A stretch of 6,546 nucleotides of DNA from Candidatus Bathyarchaeota archaeon (GCA_937877765.1 CALGBN010000511.1:1-6546); one strand, 5' to 3'; numbered from the stretch's first letter, positions 1 through 6,145 are shown. The notes: generated by a model not told the origin, from the letters alone. Made by a program: numbers and translations.

Positions 1-54
1 CCGAGATCTACACCGTCTAATTCGTCGGCAGCGTCAGATGTGTATAAGAGACAG
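1..54 (+). other. Illumina Nextera i5-side adapter (not biological)
   Basis: Positions 1-13 match the end of the P5 primer. Positions 14-21 (CGTCTAAT) sit where the i5 index belongs and look like Nextera index S510. Positions 22-35 are the read-1 linker TCGTCGGCAGCGTC, and 36-54 are the 19-base Tn5 mosaic end AGATGTGTATAAGAGACAG. The match is complete and in the right order, so this is library adapter left in the assembly. Biological sequence begins at 55, and any reading frame crossing this point is artificial upstream of it. Confidence 0.98.
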
Positions 55-758
55 ATTCAATAGCGAGGATGCTGATCCCCATCACGGGAACACTACAGAG
101 CTACTATATGTTGACACTGGCTTGGGGCTTGGTGACAATGATCTACGGCGGACTAATGGTCATGTCTGAGACAGACATCAAGCGTCTACTCGCCTACAGC
201 AGCATGAGCCAGATGGGCTACATGTTCATCGGCGTAGTAAGCTGTACGAGTCTTGGAGTCACTGGTTCAATGCTGCATTACATTAGCCACGGCTTCGGTA
301 AGGCAGCGCTATTCCTCTGTATGGGCGCAATAATCTATAGAACAGGCATCAGGGACATCAGGGAACTCGGAGGCTTAGCGGCACGTATGCCGGTAACAGC
401 CACCGTGTTCTTCATAGGTGCACTGAACCTAGCTGGTATTCCACCCACCATTGGATACCCATCAAAGATGATGATATACCTTGGTGCGTTTGGTCCCGGT
501 GTTGAGACGCTCTCAGCTGATTTCTACGTAGCACTAGTGGCGCTGATATCTACAGCGCTAACAGTAGGTTATACCACTTGGACAATGAGAAGAATCTTCT
601 TCGGTCCACTGCCAGAACACTTGGCGGAGGTCGAGGAGGCACCAACAATGATGTTGTTGGCCATGGTTCTCCTCATCGCGTTCTCAGTGGTACTGGGTAT
701 CTACCCACGACCTATAGTGGACCCACTAATGGAGGCAGTCGCAGGACTGATAGGATGA
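55..758 (+). CDS. NuoM/NuoN/MrpD-type proton-translocating membrane subunit, 5'-truncated
   Basis: This is the C-terminal half (about 234 residues) of a proton-conducting antiporter-like subunit of the complex I / Mrp / group 4 hydrogenase superfamily. The frame is open through the adapter junction, so the first visible ATG (69) is internal and the real start lies off the contig. Numbering from that ATG, family landmarks are the amphipathic DIKRLLAYSSMSQMGYM segment (36-52), the helix with H70, H74 and K78, and the GIPPTIGYPSKMM loop (123-135). About six hydrophobic helices remain, and no NuoL-like lateral helix extension follows. The aligned region is clearly paralogous to the next gene. One difference is that the charged residue in a late helix of the neighbour (LGYEF) is here uncharged (VGYTT, near residue 169). 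The stop codon overlaps the Shine-Dalgarno sequence of the next gene, so the two are cotranscribed. Which complex it belongs to (Nuo, Fpo, Mrp or Mbh-like) cannot be told from this half. Confidence 0.9.
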
Positions 759-763
759 GGTGA
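757..763 (+). promoter_or_regulatory. Strong Shine-Dalgarno sequence, decides the start at 769
   Basis: GAGGTGA at 757-763 is a seven-base complement to the 3' end of archaeal 16S rRNA, and lies five bases before ATG 769. It overlaps the TGA of the upstream gene (756-758). A longer open frame could begin at GTG 760, but that codon sits inside this site, so ATG 769 is preferred. Confidence 0.8.
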
Positions 764-768
764 ATGAA

Positions 769-2262
769 ATGATAACAAATCTACTAACACTAATCTTAGC
801 GATGTTCGTAGCAGCACCAGTCGTATACCTACTCGGAAAGAGCATGGGTAAGAGCGTAAGCTGGCTGGTCTTTGTGGTATTCCTAGGAGTAACCATTGTT
901 CTGGGACTTGGCTTCCCAGAGGTAACAACTGGTACCATAGTTGAGGAATACGCGTGGGCTCCGGCTCCAATAAACCTAACATTTGGTTTACTAGCAGACG
1001 GTCTCAGCGTACCAATGCTGTTCACATACATCTTCGTCTTCGCGGGCGCAACAATGTTCAGCATGCCATACATGGAGAGACGTCTCAAGATGGATGACAT
1101 GGAGGAGAGCAACGAGGCATACGCACGATACTATGCGTTGTTCCTACTATACGGAGCAAGCGTAGGAGGATGCATGCTTGCCACAAACACGCTGCAGTTC
1201 TTCATGTTCTTTGAGATGATGCTAATCTTCAGCTGGTTACTCGTATTCCTATATGGATACGGTGACCGTAAACGAAACAGCATGACCTACTTCATCTACA
1301 CCCACATCGGTGGAGGCGTATTCATGCTAGGCATCATCGGAGCATTCTGGAGCGTAGGAAGCTTCGAGATCGCTGACCTAGTGCACATCGTGGACTACCC
1401 CAATGCCTTCTGGGTGGGCTTAGCCATAACAATCGGCTTGCTCTTCAAGATCGGCGCATTCGGTTTCCACGGATGGATGCCAGTAACATACAGTGAGTCA
1501 CCAGCACCTCTAAGCGCGGTTCTGGGAGCCACCTCAGTAATGCTAAGCACATACAGCATGGCGAGGCTGCTACCATACTTCCAAGGCGTACTTGAGCCAG
1601 TGAGCCACATATTCATGGTGTGGGCATTGGTAACGATCCTATACGCGGGTGTGATGGCGCTTGCGCAGAAGGATACAAAGAAACTGGTCGCATACCTGAG
1701 TATGAGCCAGATGAACTATTGTGTCCTTGGTGTATTCACCTATGTTGCATTCGGTGTACTGGGCTCAATCAGCTACAGCATCAGCCACGGCTTAGCCATC
1801 GGCTTACTTTTCCTAGTATCAGGAGCCTTGCTCTACAGGACAGATAGCCGAGACATGACAGAGATGGGTGGACTAGCAGAAAGACTGCCAATAGTAATAC
1901 TAGCATCACTAGCAGGATTCCTAACCATCGGAGGAGTCCCACCAGCGGTTGGTTTCAAGAGCAAGTTCATACTGCTCAGCGGCGCAATGGTAAGGGGCTT
2001 CAACAGCGGAACAACCGAGCTAATAGTTGCTATACTGGCTGGAAGCTTGGCGACACTGCTGACACTAGGCTATGAGTTCAGGGCTGTCTGGAAGATATTC
2101 TATGGCAAGTTACCAAAGAAGCTAGAGGACGTGAAGGCTGTCCCAATGGAGATGGCTTTACCCTTGATTGCATTGGGTGCATTGGCGATAATATTCGGTA
2201 TCTGGCCGAAGCTTATCACAGACCCCATAGAAGTGTTCATCGAACACCTCTTCCACCACTAA
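769..2262 (+). CDS. NuoM/NuoN/MrpD-type proton-translocating membrane subunit, complete
   Basis: A 497-residue, highly hydrophobic protein of about 14 helices, the usual length for NuoM, NuoN or MrpD. It lacks the long C-terminal extension of NuoL. Numbering from ATG 769, visible proton-channel residues are E149 in FFMFFEMMLIF (the conserved helix 5 glutamate), K227 in LLFKIGAFGFHGWMP with H234 and W236 (helix 7), the AQKDTKKLVAYLSMSQM segment (299-315) with K304 and K305, H340 in SISHGLAIGLL, the GVPPAVGFKSKF loop (389-400) and E436 in LTLGYEFRAVWKIF near helix 12. Such subunits carry protons or sodium across the cytoplasmic membrane, driven by electron transfer in a peripheral arm. The helix after the APLSAVLGA motif reads ATSVMLSTYSMARL, with no lysine where NuoM usually has one. 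It is translationally coupled to the preceding paralogue and appears to end the operon, since 184 non-coding bases follow. Assignment to the superfamily is firm; the exact subunit name is not. Confidence 0.93.
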   Translation: MITNLLTLILAMFVAAPVVYLLGKSMGKSVSWLVFVVFLGVTIVLGLGFPEVTTGTIVEEYAWAPAPINLTFGLLADGLSVPMLFTYIFVFAGATMFSMPYMERRLKMDDMEESNEAYARYYALFLLYGASVGGCMLATNTLQFFMFFEMMLIFSWLLVFLYGYGDRKRNSMTYFIYTHIGGGVFMLGIIGAFWSVGSFEIADLVHIVDYPNAFWVGLAITIGLLFKIGAFGFHGWMPVTYSESPAPLSAVLGATSVMLSTYSMARLLPYFQGVLEPVSHIFMVWALVTILYAGVMALAQKDTKKLVAYLSMSQMNYCVLGVFTYVAFGVLGSISYSISHGLAIGLLFLVSGALLYRTDSRDMTEMGGLAERLPIVILASLAGFLTIGGVPPAVGFKSKFILLSGAMVRGFNSGTTELIVAILAGSLATLLTLGYEFRAVWKIFYGKLPKKLEDVKAVPMEMALPLIALGALAIIFGIWPKLITDPIEVFIEHLFHH

Positions 2263-2284
2263 TTTACTCAATTATTTTACTAAA

Positions 2285-2303
2285 TTTGACAAAATATGTC
2301 AAA
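2285..2303. promoter_or_regulatory. Perfect inverted repeat TTTGACA-N5-TGTCAAA, possible operator
   Basis: Seven-base arms (2285-2291 and 2297-2303) are perfect and separated by AAATA, giving half-sites about one and a bit helical turns apart, as for a dimeric winged-helix regulator. Direct copies of TTTACTAA flank it at 2276-2283 and 2312-2319. It lies 23-41 bp after the stop of the membrane subunit gene and about 27 bp before the first TATA-like box. No regulator can be named. The region is AT-rich, so chance is possible, but a perfect seven-base palindrome containing G and C is notable. Confidence 0.45.
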
Positions 2304-2329
2304 ATTGTTAGTTTACTAATTATATTATG

Positions 2330-2336
2330 TATAAAA
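2330..2336 (+). promoter_or_regulatory. TATA-like box, possible distal promoter of the cytochrome gene
   Basis: TATAAAA lies in an AT-rich stretch. An archaeal start site would be expected near 2357-2360, giving a leader of about 90 nt before ATG 2447. It is a second candidate beside the closer box at 2411-2418, and nothing shows which is used. Confidence 0.3.
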
Positions 2337-2339
2337 CGT

Positions 2340-2369
2340 AATAATGACGCTCGAAAAAGTAACATTATT
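2340..2369. repeat. Inverted repeat AATAATG / CATTATT around a 16-nt spacer
   Basis: Arms at 2340-2346 and 2363-2369 are perfect complements, and two G-U pairs could extend them at the base in RNA. The element sits immediately after the distal TATA-like box and spans the start site predicted for it. It could be an operator or a leader stem-loop. Both arms are AT-rich, so chance is a real alternative. Confidence 0.3.
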
Positions 2370-2375
2370 GTACAT

Positions 2376-2389
2376 TTAGGGCAGCCTAA
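2376..2389. promoter_or_regulatory. Perfect inverted repeat TTAGG-GCAG-CCTAA upstream of the proximal TATA box
   Basis: Five-base arms (2376-2380, 2385-2389) flank a four-base centre. The site ends about 21 bp before the proximal TATA-like box, where archaeal activators usually bind. It is one of the few GC-containing blocks in this spacer. The regulator is unknown. Confidence 0.35.
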
Positions 2390-2410
2390 GAATACAAATC
2401 GATTAAAACG

Positions 2411-2418
2411 TTAAATAT
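2411..2418 (+). promoter_or_regulatory. TATA-like box, proximal promoter of the cytochrome gene
   Basis: TTAAATAT is centred about 32 bp before ATG 2447 and preceded by an A-rich block (AAAACG) that could serve as BRE. The expected transcript start near 2440 would leave a leader of only a few bases. Only a weak AGGT (2439-2442) precedes the start codon, so translation is probably of the short-leader type. Confidence 0.5.
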
Positions 2419-2446
2419 TATGGGTAAAACCATTGCATAGGTAAAC

Positions 2447-4665
2447 ATGATTAATGAAAAACAAACAATGTACCTAGCTGTTATAGCTCTTATACTAGCA
2501 ACAGTCGGAATCGGTTTATCATACTACAAGGCAACAGGCCCAGTTGGACCCGAAGGTCCCGCTGGACCAGCTGGTCCCGCAGGTGAAGAACACCAAGCGG
2601 TCTATGACAAGTATGTTGATGAGACTATACACTTGTATTAGATATTACAAGTGTCACAACAAGCGGCTCCACCGCGACAATGAAGTTCACCATCACAAAA
2701 GACGGTGAACCTTACATTGATGAGGATGGTTTGCCGGGTCTAGATCAGAAGAGGTTCTACACAGTCACATATGACAGTGCAACTCGCATGTTCGACGACG
2801 ATGCCGGATTTGGTGATATCGTTGCATTAGGAAATGGACAGTATCAGGCAACTGCTACTGGCGTTGACTATAATATTGCGAGCTCTGATGGAATCGCTTA
2901 TGGTTATATCGCTGTTGAAGAACTTGATGCCAATACAGGTGGACGTGTCAGATTATACGCTGACGTATCAAGTTCAGGAATTTCATACGGTGATGTAGAC
3001 ACATATGAGTCAGCTGCAAATGTTGACGGTTGTGTGAAATGCCACGGTGAGCCTTATGGCAAACATGGCTACAGGCAAGCCGCAGTTGAAGACTTACCTG
3101 ATTTCGCATCCTGTAAAGTCTGCCACTTTGACACACGTGAAGGCGAGCATAAAGACTGGCTTGTCATCCTAGAGGATCCAGAACGATATGCTGAGCTTCA
3201 CGCTGGAGACGAGTTAACTCCTGAGGAAGCGGAACAGTATACATACATGGCTACTGTTATGGGTGATACACACATCACACACGCTATGGAGTTCCCGTAT
3301 CCGCAGTCGATGGCTAACTGTATAACCTGTCACGAAGGCAAACTCGACATGATCTTAACTGAAGAATTCTTCACTGTAGAGACATGTAAGACCTGTCACC
3401 CAGTGACTGGCTCTGAAGAGTATGGAACAGCAGACCTTGCTCTGAATACTATTCTACCAGCGAGTATCCACGGTTCACTTGATCTGGATACAGCAGACTG
3501 TACAAGCTGCCATGCTGATGGAAGTGCAATGGGCGACTTTGCGGACATCCACAAAGGATACGACCCAATAGTCTATGCTTCTGAAGGTGTAAAGTACGCT
3601 GATGAGATCGTCGTCACAATCGATGAAGCCTCATTATCAGGTAACACACTGAGCGTAGAGTTCAGCGCTACCGGTAGTGCTGGTTCAGTTGATTCTGCAG
3701 ATATTGTTCCAGAAGTAATGATAGGCCTCTACGGCTACGACACAAAAGACTTCATTGTCAATGGACATGACCGCTACGACAGTAGTGGAAACGGTGTTAT
3801 CTCCCGCTCCGACGGCGACCTACCTAAGGGCGCTTACGAAGTGGGTACCGAGCATGAATACTTCACAACCGTTACGGATGGTGCAGGTTCATGGGCAGTC
3901 ACTCATGACCTATCCGAATGGTCAAGCATGCTTAATGACGACACTATACGGAGAATAGAAATCGCCGTATTATCCATGGTAGACAATGCAGATGGTGAGG
4001 AAGTTGCTATTAACGCAGTTTCACGAACCTTTGATGTTGCAAGCAACGACTTCGATGATGATTACTATGAACCAATTACAGACGTTGAAAGCTGTAATGA
4101 GTGCCACGAAGCACTTGGTACAACTTTCCATGCGCCTGACTACGGTGGCAGTATCGTAGTTTGTCGGATGTGTCACGTTGGACTCGCCGGTGGTTATCAC
4201 CTAGAGATGCAGTCGAGACAAATCGATTCTTATGTCCATGCGATCCACGCATTCCAGGCATTTGATGTCGGTAGTATCGATTTCACAGACGAAGTTGCTG
4301 CTACTGAGTACGAGATGCACATAGAGCATACGATACCCGCCTTCACATTGAAAGACTGTGAAGCGTGTCACTACGAGGGTACATATGAAGTGCCAGATCA
4401 AACAAAGTCTCTACCAGGTCTACTATCTTCATCTGCCTCAATCGAGGACAGAGCGATTGGAGACGTTCCAGAGGTTGTTACTGGTCCTGCCGCAAGAGCT
4501 TGTGGTGGATGCCATAGAGCTGAGCTAATAAACGAGGATGACGCTAGCGGACTAGCTGCATTCTATCAGCATATGAAGAATGGCGGATTCGTTATCGATG
4601 CAGGAGATGACGACACAGCCACCCTCATGACAGCTATAAACGGAATAATGTCATACTTCGACTAA
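2447..4665 (+). CDS. OmcA/MtrC-like nine-haem c-type cytochrome, membrane-anchored, split by an apparent frameshift
   Basis: Two open frames make one gene. The first (2447-2641, 64 codons) encodes a membrane anchor (residues about 8-27) and a collagen-like stretch (31-48). The second is open from 2623 to 4665. Joining them needs one extra base near 2623-2641 and gives about 739 residues, close to OmcA (735). Across the join the protein would read ...DETIHL then VLDITSVTTSGSTATMKFTI, resembling the first strand of Shewanella MtrC (TLNLDITKV). Numbered from ATG 2680, CxxCH motifs begin at C118, C145, C214, C236, C274, C472, C495, C560 and C608. Five form one cluster, followed by a Cys-free beta-rich region (about 280-470), then four more. 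This is the beta-pentahaem-beta-haem layout of OmcA/MtrC. All 18 cysteines are in haem motifs. The tenth, C-terminal haem motif is absent, as are the paired cysteines of MtrC domain III. The protein is acidic and presumably faces outside, passing electrons to or from external acceptors. The frameshift may be a sequencing error or a real lesion. Confidence 0.85.
2537..2590 (+). repeat. Collagen-like Gly-X-Y repeat, six triplets
   Basis: Codons 31-48 encode GPVGPEGPAGPAGPAGEE, six consecutive Gly-X-Y triplets, written in DNA as imperfect 9-bp units alternating GGTCCC and GGACCA. The stretch directly follows the membrane helix, so it would act as a rigid stalk. OmcA and MtrC of Shewanella have a glycine-rich, collagen-like linker at the same place after their lipid-bearing cysteine. 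Confidence 0.8.
2623..2641 (+). other. Frameshift region inside the cytochrome gene
   Basis: The upstream frame ends at TAG 2639-2641. The downstream frame is closed by TGA at 2620-2622, so any crossover must fall between 2623 and about 2640. A single missing base fits; for example, TTGG for TTG near 2632-2635 would restore HLVLDITSV. No canonical X-XXY-YYZ slippery heptamer is visible, so programmed -1 frameshifting is not favoured. Confidence 0.75.
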
Positions 4666-4673
4666 CCGATAAC

Positions 4674-4707
4674 GCGCAGAGGGAAACCTCTCGCAATCCC
4701 TTTTTTT
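4674..4707 (+). terminator. Hairpin with GAAA tetraloop and T7 tract after the cytochrome gene
   Basis: AGAGG (4678-4682) and CCTCT (4687-4691) form a perfect stem closed by a GAAA tetraloop. Below a single bulged C (4677), GCG (4674-4676) pairs with CGC (4692-4694). A run of seven T follows at 4701-4707. It begins nine bases after the cytochrome stop codon. Archaeal termination depends mainly on T-tracts, so the hairpin may also protect the mRNA 3' end. Confidence 0.7.
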
Positions 4708-4717
4708 ATTATACTTT

Positions 4718-4978
4718 CTAAGAATCAGTGTAATTTACGATTAGCGGAATCACAACTATCAATGCAATCCAGACCACGAGGTCTAATGCTAAGCTGATTA
4801 GACTTACCATCCAATAGTCAACTGGTCCTGCGATTGTGACTAGTTGATGAGTACCCCAAACCAATGGGAATCCATGCTGATTATTTACATTATCAGGGTA
4901 GTTGACGGGTCTGCCATAGAGTAATGCGACAAGAATCAGTATTGACGCCGCTATTTGGAGGATGTCTGCCTTTTTCAT
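4718..4978 (-). CDS. Small two-helix membrane protein, function unknown
   Basis: An 86-residue protein starting at ATG 4978 on the minus strand. Helix 1 covers about residues 6-22 (ILQIAASILILVALLYG) and helix 2 about 58-80. The linker HGFPLVWGTHQLVTIAGPVD has aromatic and glycine residues and may be the conserved core. The frame can be extended 11 codons to a TTG at 5011, but ATG 4978 is preferred because a TATA-like box lies 26 bp upstream of it, as expected for a leaderless transcript, and because MKKADILQ is a typical beginning. It converges with the cytochrome gene (52 bp between stops) and diverges from the acetyltransferase. I do not recognise a named family; my memory of similar GFP-W-TH linkers in archaeal small membrane proteins is only an impression. 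The hydrophobic pattern makes a real gene likely. Confidence 0.72.
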   Translation of the reverse strand: MKKADILQIAASILILVALLYGRPVNYPDNVNNQHGFPLVWGTHQLVTIAGPVDYWMVSLISLALDLVVWIALIVVIPLIVNYTDS

Positions 4979-5000
4979 ATAAGCTGCAAAGGTGAGGCGG

Positions 5001-5008
5001 TTATTAAA
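5001..5008 (-). promoter_or_regulatory. TATA-like box for the small membrane protein
   Basis: Read on the minus strand this is TTTAATAA, centred about 26 bp before ATG 4978. That is the spacing expected if transcription starts at the start codon. There is no Shine-Dalgarno sequence in the 20 bases before the ATG, which agrees with a leaderless mRNA. Confidence 0.5.
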
Positions 5009-5020
5009 CAATCATACCCA

Positions 5021-5028
5021 GTTAAAAG
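5021..5028 (+). promoter_or_regulatory. TATA-like box for the acetyltransferase gene
   Basis: GTTAAAAG is centred about 25 bp before ATG 5050, again a leaderless geometry. It lies only 12 bp from the opposing box at 5001-5008, so the 71-bp spacer is a compact divergent promoter pair in which the two pre-initiation complexes would probably exclude each other. Confidence 0.5.
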
Positions 5029-5049
5029 CGGGATAGCCGGATAAATGGT

Positions 5050-5595
5050 ATGAAGCCATTTCCCAAGCTCACTACCCAGCGGCTCGTTCTCCGGGGCCCA
5101 ATGGAGAAAGATATGCAACCTATGTTTGATATTCACACAGACCCAGATGTAATGCGATACTATGGTGTCAAACCCTATGACACAATGGAAAAAAGCAAGA
5201 AACATCTTGACTGGCTAACCAAGCTCCACAGGGAAGAGATTGGACTCAGATGGATAATCACTCTCAAAGACGAGGACACTTGCATCGGTGACGTAGGCTT
5301 CTATGACTGGGAGAAGAAGCACAGTAGAGCCGAGATTGGTTACATTCTTGGTAAACAATACTGGGGCAAGGGTATAATGACTGAAGCCATCAAGGCAGCA
5401 CTGGATTATGGGTTCAACGAGATGAACCTAAACAGAATACAAGCTCTAATCGACCCTAGAAACGATGCCTCCAAGAGAGTAGCAGAGAAACACGGCTTCC
5501 AGTATGAAGGTACATTCAGGGACTATGAGTATGAGTACGGCGGCTTCATAGATCTTAACATGTACAGCGTCCTAAAACGCGAATACAAGGCTTAA
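5050..5595 (+). CDS. GNAT-family N-acetyltransferase, RimJ/RimL-like
   Basis: A 181-residue protein of the length and layout of the RimJ/RimL branch of GNAT enzymes, which transfer acetyl from acetyl-CoA to an amine, often a protein N-terminus. It opens with LTTQRLVLRGPMEKDM (7-22), the usual first strand and helix. The central strand IGDVGFYDWEKKHSRAEIGYIL (79-100) leads into motif A, YWGKGIMTEAI (104-114), with the G-K-G pyrophosphate loop. Motif B includes N138 and the DASKRVAEKHGFQYEG segment (139-154). The ATG is preferred because the only nearby upstream ATG (5045) stops at once. The substrate cannot be predicted. The gene following by 28 bp on the same strand may be cotranscribed. Confidence 0.93.
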   Translation: MKPFPKLTTQRLVLRGPMEKDMQPMFDIHTDPDVMRYYGVKPYDTMEKSKKHLDWLTKLHREEIGLRWIITLKDEDTCIGDVGFYDWEKKHSRAEIGYILGKQYWGKGIMTEAIKAALDYGFNEMNLNRIQALIDPRNDASKRVAEKHGFQYEGTFRDYEYEYGGFIDLNMYSVLKREYKA

Positions 5596-5623
5596 CCATT
5601 TAACACCCCACTCCCCTTATCTA

Positions 5624-6097
5624 TTGATCATTTTGCTAGAACCAGAGACACTAATCAACAGGATAGCACGAATCATCGCCTCAACACGTTTTCCCTTCGT
5701 AGACCAAGATACTTGGCCAGAGGGACAACAAACCATAGTAAACGATGAAGTGAAACGATACGCCATCAGCACAGAAGGGGGGACCCTCTACCCAAACATC
5801 GTGATTACAAACCCTGATGGAAGCATCAGAGAAATAGGCATAGTCGAACAAGAATCAGCTATCTCAGAGAAAAGCCTACCCCGATGGAAGGCACTAAGCA
5901 ACGTAGCCCCCTATGGACGGGAATACAAGAAACTCTTCCTTTACGTACCTGCTGGTAAAGAGGAACAGACAAAGAAACTACTAGAGGAAAACCAGATCGA
6001 CTATGATGGAATCAGAGGCTACCGCGTAGAGAAACAAAACCTCAAGATTATTCCCCACACAACACGCAACGACGAATACGACCACACAATAACCTAA
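5624..6097 (+). CDS. Small soluble protein, possibly a degenerate PD-(D/E)XK nuclease-like protein
   Basis: A 157-residue protein with no membrane segments. The start is taken as TTG 5624. No ATG or GTG lies nearby in frame; TTG 5633, three codons further in, is an alternative. Residues 53-77 (GGTLYPNIVITNPDGSIREIG followed by IVEQE) form two beta strands with a turn, ending in E75 and E77. They resemble the core hairpin of PD-(D/E)XK folds, where a Pro-Asp begins the first strand and an E-x-K or E-x-E ends the second. Here the expected Asp is N58 and no lysine follows E75. The later parts, RWKALSNVAPYGREYKKLFLYVP (88-110) and the C-terminal GIRGYRVE (129-136), fit a small alpha/beta domain. 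The nuclease link is my inference from pattern only. It lies 28 bp after the acetyltransferase, with a weak TATA-like ATTTAACA at 5598-5605. Confidence 0.75.
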   Translation: MIILLEPETLINRIARIIASTRFPFVDQDTWPEGQQTIVNDEVKRYAISTEGGTLYPNIVITNPDGSIREIGIVEQESAISEKSLPRWKALSNVAPYGREYKKLFLYVPAGKEEQTKKLLEENQIDYDGIRGYRVEKQNLKIIPHTTRNDEYDHTIT

Positions 6098-6117
6098 GAA
6101 TAGCCGCTAACCGGGAG

Positions 6118-6145
6118 GGTGTAACGCGGCGCAGCCGCAAACACC
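6118..6145. other. GC-rich two-stem hairpin in the 6098-6333 gap
   Basis: GCGGC (6126-6130) and GCCGC (6134-6138) pair around the triloop GCA. Outside a small internal loop (AAC opposite AA), GGTGT (6118-6122) pairs with ACACC (6141-6145). It starts 20 bases after the preceding stop codon. No T-tract follows, so it is not a classic terminator. It may be an mRNA 3'-end structure or a small structured RNA element. The rest of the 236-bp gap shows only a weak dyad (ATACA 6196-6200, TGTAT 6207-6211) and a TATA-like AGTATATACC near 6266. I see no tRNA and no convincing open frame in it. Confidence 0.45.

Noticed and set aside
69..758. Complete 229-residue gene starting at ATG 69
   Set aside because: The frame is open upstream to the adapter junction, and the protein begins in the middle of the family's helix order. 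It is a 5'-truncated gene, not a short complete one.
760..768. GTG 760 as the start of the second membrane subunit
   Set aside because: It lies inside the GAGGTGA Shine-Dalgarno site, which is properly spaced for ATG 769.
701..1112. Minus-strand open frames opposite the membrane subunit genes
   Set aside because: They are complements of well-supported coding sequence with no credible protein features.
2537..2590. CRISPR or tandem satellite repeat
   Set aside because: The short repeats are codon-phased Gly-Pro triplets within a protein, with no spacers.
2620..2641. Programmed -1 ribosomal frameshifting
   Set aside because: The direction fits, but no slippery heptamer and no obvious downstream pseudoknot can be seen. 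A lost base is simpler.
2680..4665. An independent cytosolic cytochrome gene starting at ATG 2680
   Set aside because: It would lack an export signal and the first strand of the beta domain, both supplied by the frame just upstream. No promoter or Shine-Dalgarno sequence precedes this ATG.
4975..5205. Minus-strand 76-residue open frame
   Set aside because: It lies across the acetyltransferase gene and the start of the small membrane protein gene, and it shows no family features.
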